Positions 57,000-64,000 of a stretch of DNA of 64,000 nt are shown here, one piece after another; the stretch's first letter is position 1, and the number at the start of each line of letters is the position of its first letter. Below the pieces are notes generated by a model. It had not been told where the DNA came from and did no database searches. It saw only the letters and a list, made by a program, of their open reading frames with translations. The position numbers and the translations under genes were made by a program. The DNA is from Gigaspora rosea (lineage: Eukaryota > Glomeromycota > Glomeromycetes > Diversisporales > Gigasporaceae), in assembly GCA_003550325.1 (NCBI GenBank), contig QKWP01000585.1, positions 121,357 to 185,356 on the forward strand, in the 5' to 3' direction.

Positions 57000-57393
57000 T
57001 CATGTTTGTAATTATCTCCAAAATCAACCATTGCAGCAGAAAAAAATGGTGCAGATCAAATCACTAGATCACGAGAATTTTGCCTATAAAAATTGTACAT
57101 ACGTACGAAGTTCTTTTTATCATATGAATACTTTTTTAAAATAAATAATTTATTTATTTTTTATTTTTGCAATGAATCATGCATCACCCATCATTAACCC
57201 GGGTCTGCCCTAGGTCTGACCCAACCTGGGTTTTTTCTGACTCAGGTCTGACCCGACCCAGGTTTTTTCTAACCAGGTTTGATCTGACCCAACCCGATCC
57301 GAGTTGGGTCTGACCCGGGTCGGGTTGGGTCTGACCCGACCCAGCTAAGACCCCTAGTCCTGACCCATTCTGCACCCTAGTCGTACCCTAGGG

Positions 57394-57639
57394 CAGTGTT
57401 GTCACTTGGACGTTTTTTGAACATTTTGGACATTTTTTAAATTAAAATTATATAAAATTTTATTAAGATAATCTATTTTAATTTTTCACTAATGAGTCCA
57501 GCACCTAAAAAAATATATAATTATATATTTTTTAAATTACTTTATTGATTAGTTAAACGGACATAGGCTTGGACGATTTTGGACAATCTTGAACGTTGGA
57601 CAAAAAACATAGTATAGACACATCCAAGTGACAACACTG
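57394..57639. mobile_element. hAT-like MITE, CAGTRTTGTCACTTGGA family, copy 2
   Basis: 246 bp, ends CAGTGTTGTCACTTGGA and TCCAAGTGACAACACTG; 8-bp duplication CCCTAGGG (57386-57393) and CCCTAGAG (57640-57647), one mismatch. The interior is the reverse complement of the 23742-23994 copy with modest divergence. Confidence 0.92.
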
Positions 57640-57879
57640 CCCTAGAGTACAATAGCTGGTTACCTATTAGGCAATTTGAATACCCGAATTATAAAATTGA
57701 TAAACAGATAAATTATTGAGATATCCGGTTAACTTAAGATATAATATAGAATAATATAGTGTAAAATACAATTATAATAAACAGTTTTACTAAATTACAC
57801 CACTGGCGTTCAATGCCAGAATCAGAAATTAGAGTATCGCCATCAAAAATTCACCTCCACATGATTAGTACCAAATTTT

Positions 57880-58090
57880 TTCAAGTTCATTTATATTAGG
57901 TTAGTTAGGGTGAGTGCTCAGTTAGAGTTTGGGTTTAGGTTGTTATATAGTAAAATCGCTCAAGAAAAACTTTTTTTTAGTTAAAAAAAGTGGTTTCTTA
58001 TGCAAACTTTTGAGTAATAAGCTTTTTTTGACAAAAGAAACGTTTGTTTTGAATTTTTCTGATCATGTTACGTTATACCAAATTATGATA
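57880..58090 (+). repeat. Dispersed repeat U, diverged copy 3
   Basis: TAGGTTAGTTAGGGTGAG, TATAGTAAAATCGCTCAAG, TTTTTGACAAAAGAAACG and TTTGAATTTTTCTGATCATG follow the same order as copies at 7640 and 18900. The open frame across it (57929-58138) is accidental. Confidence 0.55.
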
Positions 58091-58539
58091 CATGATTTTC
58101 TGACCTACTTTCTGATGATGTTCCGATCTAATTTCTGATACTGGAGTTGAACACTAGTGGTATGCTTTAGTAAAACTAATAATAAATATTTTAATTTGCA
58201 TATTATTTTAATACTAGTATTACCTAGTGTAAAACTTGTCTATATTATAAATTTAATGCATTTTAATTAAGAACACAATTTTAATATTTTGTTTATTATA
58301 TTTATTTAATAGGTCGATATAGATCAGTTACACTTTAAACTTATACTAGCTTTCAGTTTTTTTGTATGACAATTATTATATTATATATATAAATACATAC
58401 TTGTATAGTTAGCACTAATTTTATTTTTCTATTATATACTCTACACAGTATGGAATATATTAGTAAAGCACAAGTTGAATGCTGCATGATAAAAGGATTA
58501 TTCTATACTATTATTGTTCCAAGTTATTTCTAAATTTAC

Positions 58540-59110
58540 TTCAATTCTGAATTGAACCATGTTCTTTCTCGATTTTCTCAGTTGTTAATTCATAATGCAG
58601 ATCATGAGCTACAATATTCATTGTTCTAATTTAGTTAAGGTTTGGGTTCCTTCTCTTAAATATTCTTGAAAATTGGCTTTTTTTTTATTGTTATGGTTTA
58701 AAAACCAGTTCCTCATTTCCTTTGGCTCATTCTTGGTTTTTTTTACTAGCTTTTATTATACACTATATATTGTACTTTTGTTGGCTTGTTCAGTTTTTAT
58801 TATATAACTCATTAAAATATTGTTTAATCTTGGTATAATCAGGTTCATTTAAAAATGATACTACAGCTTTCCACTCTTTGCTTTTTTGTATTATTGCTGG
58901 GCCTGCTTGTATTCCTGTATTAGTTCCTGCCCCTGCTAGTGGTTTTTGTGCATTGGCTAATTGTGTTTTTAAGTTGTTGTTTTCTTGCTCTAATGTTGTT
59001 ATTTTTTGGGTTGCTGTTTTGGCTACGTCTTTAGATCTTTAATATCAGTTTGAAGTTTAAGTAACTCTTGCGTTTTTAGTAATGTCCTTAATTTTTTGCT
59101 CCTAGTCATC
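58540..59110 (-). pseudogene. gag-like retroelement relic with coiled coil
   Basis: The minus strand from about 59110 reads MTRSKKLRTLLKTQELLKLQ, then after one stop or shift AKTATQKITTLEQENNN, KTQLANAQKPLAGAGT, KSKEWKAVVSFLNEPDYTK and later PKEMRNWFLNHNNKKKANFQ. The leucine/glutamine-rich heptad-like part followed by a Trp-containing segment resembles gag proteins of fungal LTR retrotransposons. Stops near 59039 and 58775 and a shift near 58620 show it is dead. It is 8.5 kb from the gypsy pol relic, so it probably belongs to another element. The gag call is an inference from composition and context. Confidence 0.5.
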
Positions 59111-61774
59111 AGGTTAATCCTTTCAAAAAAAAACATTGTATTAATACTTTTAACCTTTTAATTTAGCATATTTTTGACGGCTTGGATTATATCAAATCCA
59201 GATTGGAACTGCATTATATTATATATAAAGTTGCTTTTAAATACAACTTAAGTTAGTTATTCAAGTTCTTTAACTGATTTGAGTAAAAATCTCTAATTTG
59301 GATATCCAGATTATTGGATTCAGAATTGAAGTTCTATAGAAACAAAACCTTTAATAAAAATATATGCAGCTATCTCAAAAAATATTAGTTCTATGATAAT
59401 TAAAACATTTAATTAAACTACTTAATATAAGTAATAATATATTAAATATTTATATCAAATAATTTAACACATATTGGTATAGATCAATCTTTTTGTAATG
59501 GAAACTAAGCTTTTAAAAGTTGAAACAAGGTCAGAGAATATTTCTATATTTACAAAAAGAAGTTATACTGTATTAAATTTGATCTTAAATATCTCAAGAA
59601 ATTATTATTAGTAAAGTAAATAAGCTATTTTTGGTAATAACTTTAAAGGTAATTTAAGGTTATGCTTGCAGATTAAGTTAAAATGAATAAAAAATTATTA
59701 ATTTGATTTATAATGTTTTAGGTTCATATATTAATTCAACACAAATAAAAAATAAGGTAAGCTGCATATTTTAAATACTTGGAATAATAAATATATAGCT
59801 ACCATATTCGCTTCAATTAAGAAAATGATTAAGTCTAATATAGGTGACTCTCTATTTGTTATAATAGTATAACAAATAAAAAGGTTACCAATATTAGACT
59901 TAATTCTAAGAAAAATTAAATAAATAAGATATTAGATTTATTAATTAAAAATACTATTAAGTTTTTTATTGAAATATTTGATAATTAGCCTTTTTTTATA
60001 TCTTTTAGATTTATTAGTTTTGTTAGTTTCGACAATTTCTAGTTTTACTACATATTTCACTAGTTTAGTCACATTTTGCTATTTTGTCTTTTAGATTTTT
60101 TTTGTAAAACTGAAACTAGGTTTTTAGCTTTTACTAATATATGCCAAAATGTTAACAGACCAACAAAAAAATGAATATTTTATTGTAGTAACTGTGGCGG
60201 TAACTCAATCAACCCAAGGGAATCTTCAATAAAAGCTAAGGCTAATAAAAAATGCAAACATGTAAATACAAACTAAACTATATAGAAAATTATTTTTCCT
60301 TTTTAATTGTAATATATACAATATAAAAAAGTAAAGCCATTTTTTTAGTTTGCTTAAATCAATCATACTATATAATAGATCTTTAATTATCTTAACTTCT
60401 CTAAACTTCAATCTAATATTTTGTTAGTTTAAAATAGAATAAAAGAGAATTAAAGTTGAAAAACACATTATACATACAATTTTGTTTCATCGCATAATTA
60501 TTGAATAAGTACTAGTATCATGACTGATAACTTTGTTATCTATGTGATCACTATATAACTTGTACAAGTATGTATATAGGTATGTACAAACAGTATTAAT
60601 ATATAATATATTAGAAGGTGACTATACTAACTATATAAAAAAATTTTTAATTTCCACTTTACTGACCCAGCCAGAATATGAAAACCAATTCTATAAGTTT
60701 ATGTGGTCTAATTATTATAAATAAAAATAATTTGTCAAATAAGATCAAAATAAGCAAAATAAAATCTTATATATTGCAATTTAACTACTGTTTAGATAAA
60801 ATATTTATCAGATAAACTATTTTTGAAACATTATCTAGATGTTAGAATTCTGTGATGATTGAATAAATTTTGTCTTTGGCATTTTTCTGTTAAATACTCT
60901 AGTACTATTATAGCAAAATCGATATTATTTATAATAAACCTTTTTCTAATACAATTATGCAATTATTTATAACTTTGTTAATTATGATCTTAATATAGTT
61001 TAAAGTTGAAACATTTTGCTTTAAAAAAAATTAGATTTTGGCAAAATAAATATTATAATTGTGCAACTATTTGTTTTATTAATATAATAAAAAAATTTGA
61101 AATTGAGGCTTTATTCAATGTAAAAATATTTGAACTTTTATTTTATTTCACTTTATTAAATTTTAATATTCTACAAATATATCATATTAATTATATTAAT
61201 TTATAAAAAAAGATAAATAAGCCTTCATATTTAATTTTAAACAAATCATTTGTATTTTTCATTATAAATTTCTTAATCTGGTATAATACAACTTTTTTGC
61301 TTATGAAATCTTTGATTAAAATATTAAAAATACTTAATTGTTAAAAGAAAAAATTCTTTAATAAATTATAATAAATGTTAGAAATTATAGTAAATGTCAG
61401 ATTATAGAAATATTATATATAAATTGCATTTAAAGTATCTTATATATAATAAAAAAAACTCTTAACACTAATTCTATTGGAAATTATTGGTTTTGAATAA
61501 ATATGTCACTAATTTAATTCAGAACCAGAAACCTGAACATTAGTTCTGAAACACCCTATTAAATAAGTTTCAAGATATTTGATGTATTCATTTTTTTATA
61601 CTGTATTGTACCAGGTTCAGAAAATTAATCTTAGATTCAAAATAACACGCAGTTGCTCATTATTTTGAGAATTTACGTATTTTGGTTGCAAATATGTATA
61701 TTTAAATAAATAAAAATTTACGAAATATTACATTCAATACCGCGTTATACATAACACTCTATTATGTAAATTAG
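59111..61774. other. AT-rich stretch, nothing firm
   Basis: Frames at 60226-60411 (-) and 61006-61206 (+) encode low-complexity text and are rejected. At 61491-61560 a relative of the 55911 repeat occurs. An inverted pair TTAAGTCTAATAT / ATATTAGACTTAA spans about 59830-59910. Confidence 0.4.
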
Positions 61775-61860
61775 GTAAATAACTAGGTAACTAACTAGGT
61801 AACTAATTAGGTTAACTAGGTATTAGGTTAACTAGGTTAACTAGGTTATGGTTATAGTTA
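61775..61860. repeat. Minisatellite, TAACTAGGT units
   Basis: About eight 7-12-base units of the form (TT)AACTAGGTA/T in tandem, passing into degenerate GGTTAGGGTTAG sequence up to 61890. Confidence 0.75.
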
Positions 61861-61957
61861 GGGTTAGTGTTGGGTTAGGTTTAGAATTGAGAATAACATT
61901 TGTGTTAATAACACAACAGGGGTTACCCTAGTAAAATTTTGAGATATTCGAGAATTT
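61800..61957 (-). repeat. Dispersed repeat T, copy 3 (inverted)
   Basis: The minus strand reads ATCTCAAAATTTTACTAGGG from 61955, then TAACCCCTGTTG and, after about 45 bp, CCTAACCCAACACTAACCC. Same order as 3607-3740. Confidence 0.6.
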
Positions 61958-63160
61958 TATAAAGTCTTCTAATATAGGTGTTATCTGTTATATAACACGA
62001 TGTTATAAATATAATTTTCCAATATACATATATATAAGCCGGTTGTCGGGTCAGTATTTTTTTCTATGTTATGAGAATCAAAAAAATGTGTGCCTTAAGG
62101 TTTTAATTAGTGATTAGATAATTAAAGCACATTTTATTAAAGCTTTGTTCTTTATATATTATTTACTATTATATAACAAAAAAGTTCGCAATATTTATAA
62201 AGTAATCAGACTTTAAAAACGGCAAATATAATATATTAAATTTATTATTTTTAAATTCTAACTACATTATCAATATTACAAAATGTTTTAATTTTGTAAT
62301 GCAAAGTTTAATAAAATGTGCAATTAAGAAATCTATAAGCATGTTGCAAACAACAGTGAGAGAAAAAAATTGGTTCATTACATATCAACATTCGGACTTC
62401 GGCAAAATTTATGATTTTGTTGTGATAAACTCCGAAAGGTTGCAGAGTGATGAAGAAATAAAAAAGCAAATGTTGATAATATTGCGGAGCGTGGAGAATT
62501 TTTCCTTGCGAATTCTTGGTGCCAGAGTTCAAGATGTGGCAAAAATTCGCAAACGGCTAACATTGCTAGGTATATAGCGGAAAATGGATTGTTGATATCG
62601 AAGTAAGATTATTGGTAATTTGTTACTTTGAATTAATACGAAATATAAAAAACTAAATACTATTGAAGGCTGATAAAAATCGTTAGAATTAAATCATTAT
62701 CAAAGCAATAAATAGTTTATCTAAGAAGCGATTACACAATCAGATAAAAAAACAGTCACGTAAGTGTCTACTACACAGAATCATCTACCATGAAACATGG
62801 CTAATTTTCTTTTTGACAAAATTTATGATTTTTATAAATAAAGACACAATGAAAATGAACTTATTTGACAAAAAATGATAATTCATAAGAACACTTAATT
62901 TAAATATTTATATAAGAACTAGTCAACTTATCATCTTTGTCATTACTAAATTATTTCAATTACTGTATTAAGTAGATTGTTTAGAGAGGTTCTGGTTGAT
63001 GTTTCTTTCGCATTATTCTGTAATTCAACAAATGTTTAAGATGTGAAGTTGAACCTAAGTGACATTCATCGTTCTCAGAAAGCATTGAGGAAGCCTATCC
63101 TCATCCCTTAAAATTATATGATATGGTTTAAGACAATTGCTTTAATTTCTAGTTAATTGG
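61958..63160. other. Spacer with one unrecognised small frame
   Basis: AT-rich to 62290; GC-richer at 62340-62580 and around 63000-63080. Apart from the frame at 62299-62577 nothing was recognised. Confidence 0.35.
62299..62577 (+). CDS. Hypothetical small protein or exon, 92 codons
   Basis: Opens with an ATG after an AT-rich leader and contains protein-like text such as MLQTTVREKNWFITYQHSDF and VVINSERLQSDEEIKKQM, ending ARVQDVAKIRKRLTLLGI. The patch is richer in G and C than its flanks and mixed charged/hydrophobic, which favours real coding origin. I recognise no domain. Opposite-strand frames overlap it but look less natural. It may be an exon of a larger gene, a relic, or chance. Confidence 0.3.
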   Translation: MQSLIKCAIKKSISMLQTTVREKNWFITYQHSDFGKIYDFVVINSERLQSDEEIKKQMLIILRSVENFSLRILGARVQDVAKIRKRLTLLGI

Positions 63161-64000
63161 TTAAAAGGAACCTTTTCTAATATCACGATAATGAATGTTA
63201 TTCATCACAACGCCAGCACAGAAAAGATAAAAATGTAAGATATTATTAAGTTCATTCAGAAGGGTTGTGTAACTGGTGATTCTGGAAGTGTTCAGAATCA
63301 TAAACTCAATTTGTCTATCCAAAACTTTCAAATATAATGAAAAATGATCAAGCTGTAAACTTGTCTTAATATAATCATCACAAATAATCTTATCTGGAAA
63401 TTTGTTTTCCAATTGTGAGAAACCCGTCCTGATATTAGTCGATGAACACAATGGGAAAATATTTCTAGCAAGTTTTGATAGGTCTTTAATGTTTGTTGAG
63501 TGAACCTGATATTTCTGACCGAAATGTGTCTCGATTAACCATTGATCCCACTGTTTAAACAATTCCGATGAAGGTTCATCTTTGAATAAAGATTTTGTTC
63601 TATCTGTCGATATTGGCAACAGTTCTTCTGGGTTATTGTATGAGATATCTGAAGAAATAAGGTCCATGATTGATATATTCGTAAAGTAGCCCTTAAAAAT
63701 TTCCAAAGGACCATATTTAATATGATACTCATTTACAAAGTTCTCTATCCATTTCTCGGAGAATTCAGTATCAGCAGTTTCAAGGGTTCTAGAGTCAGGA
63801 GGAGAATGAACAAGAAACTGTGATATCGGATAATATGGTGAACTATTTCGGCAACTGGCTATTGCAAGATGATAATCAATCGGGTAAAGCTTCAGTTGAT
63901 GTTGTGATCTTGTTAACCTGGCAACATTAACTTTTTTTCCATGGGTTTCAACCCAGTCCAGAGCTTCTAAAGGGTTATTAGAATAGTGAGAATCCCTTAT
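63161..64000 (-). CDS. Unrecognised protein, C-terminal 280 codons (runs off the edge)
   Basis: The minus strand is open from the window edge to a TAA at 63161-63163, 840 bases without a stop in AT-rich DNA, which is strong evidence of coding. The start lies outside the window. Text from the edge: IRDSHYSNNPLEALDWVETH, KKVNVARLTRSQHQLKLYPI, then DYHLAIASCRNSSPYYPISQ. Later parts include EFSEKWIENFVNEYHIKYG, KQWDQWLIETHFGQKYQ and a hydrophobic, leucine-rich end (YTTLLNELNNILHFYLFCAG) finishing RKGSF. It is mixed, soluble-looking, with a possible amphipathic or weak membrane segment near the C-terminus. No domain is recognised. A TTG at 63706 is not the start, because the frame continues upstream. 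An intron upstream is possible. Confidence 0.7.
   Translation of the reverse strand: MRDSHYSNNPLEALDWVETHGKKVNVARLTRSQHQLKLYPIDYHLAIASCRNSSPYYPISQFLVHSPPDSRTLETADTEFSEKWIENFVNEYHIKYGPLEIFKGYFTNISIMDLISSDISYNNPEELLPISTDRTKSLFKDEPSSELFKQWDQWLIETHFGQKYQVHSTNIKDLSKLARNIFPLCSSTNIRTGFSQLENKFPDKIICDDYIKTSLQLDHFSLYLKVLDRQIEFMILNTSRITSYTTLLNELNNILHFYLFCAGVVMNNIHYRDIRKGSF

Larger units (their letters stand above)
54719..57356. mobile_element. 2.6-kb hAT-like element carrying a SEL1 gene fragment
   Basis: Ends TAGGGGTCTTA and TAAGACCCCTA, flanked by a perfect 8-bp target duplication GTCCTGAC at 54711-54718 and 57357-57364. Both sides have GC-rich subterminal repeats of GACCCGGGTCTGACCCGCC type (54740-54930, 57196-57345). 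The 2.2-kb AT-rich interior has no transposase frame; on its right side it contains about 57 codons of SEL1 repeats on the minus strand. It sits inside further GGTC-rich sequence (54570-54710 and 57365-57385), so it may have inserted into a relative. Non-autonomous. Confidence 0.85.

Noticed and set aside
57184..57375. 63-codon minus-strand frame rich in Gly and Ser/Thr
   Set aside because: It is the translated GC-rich subterminal repeat of the 54719-57356 element.
62308..62563. Minus-strand frames opposite the 92-codon plus-strand frame
   Set aside because: They mirror the plus-strand frame and have less natural composition.

Overview
The window looks like nuclear DNA of an arbuscular mycorrhizal fungus (Glomeromycotina, most like Rhizophagus). 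This is inferred from the very high A+T content, the SEL1-repeat gene of the type these fungi carry in large numbers, short introns, TTAGGG-like interstitial tracts and a dense load of decayed transposons. No database search was possible, so the species is an inference. By eye only two coding regions look intact: a 523-residue SEL1-repeat protein at 40208-41779 (+), and an open reading frame of 280 codons at 63161-64000 (-) that runs off the right edge and that I do not recognise.

The other recognisable coding sequence is broken. At 13.1-16.4 kb (+) lies a MULE-type transposase relic with FAR1-like, MULE, SWIM and zinc-knuckle parts, several frameshifts and a MITE inserted in an exon. At 35.5-36.2 kb (-) is a leucine-rich-repeat relic, with weaker relics at 0.1-0.64 kb and 17.3-17.56 kb. 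At 36.8-38.7 kb (-) is a multicopper oxidase pseudogene. At 44.2-50.0 kb (-) is a Ty3/gypsy pol relic with a 183-bp LTR, a polypurine tract, reverse transcriptase, RNase H and integrase remains. At 58.5-59.1 kb (-) is a gag-like relic.

Most of the rest is non-autonomous DNA transposons. I could define many by terminal inverted repeats plus target-site duplications. Elements with 8-bp duplications (hAT-like) are 1480-1760, 5198-6131, 11847-12439, 23742-23994, 42543-42843, 46726-47659, 47857-48141, 48621-48768, 54719-57356 and 57394-57639. TA-duplicating (Tc1/mariner-like) elements are 3864-4173, 4687-4852, 15014-15355, 48836-48948 and 50556-51319. A 1-kb retroposon at 10730-11746 has a tRNA-like head, a poly(A) end and a 14-bp target duplication; two AT-decayed relatives lie at 20.6-21.4 and 22.1-22.7 kb. 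Several insertions are nested, which gives a relative chronology.

Layout: 0-13 kb is repeats and small elements; 13-16.4 kb the MULE relic; 17-24.8 kb repeats and retroposon copies; 24.8-35 kb sparse intergenic DNA with foldbacks and a degenerate tandem array; 35-39 kb host pseudogenes; 40-42 kb the SEL1 gene; 42-51.4 kb the gypsy relic riddled with insertions; 52-58 kb foldback repeats and a 2.6-kb element carrying a SEL1 fragment; 58-64 kb AT-rich DNA, a gag relic and the edge gene. I saw no rRNA gene, CRISPR array or convincing functional tRNA.
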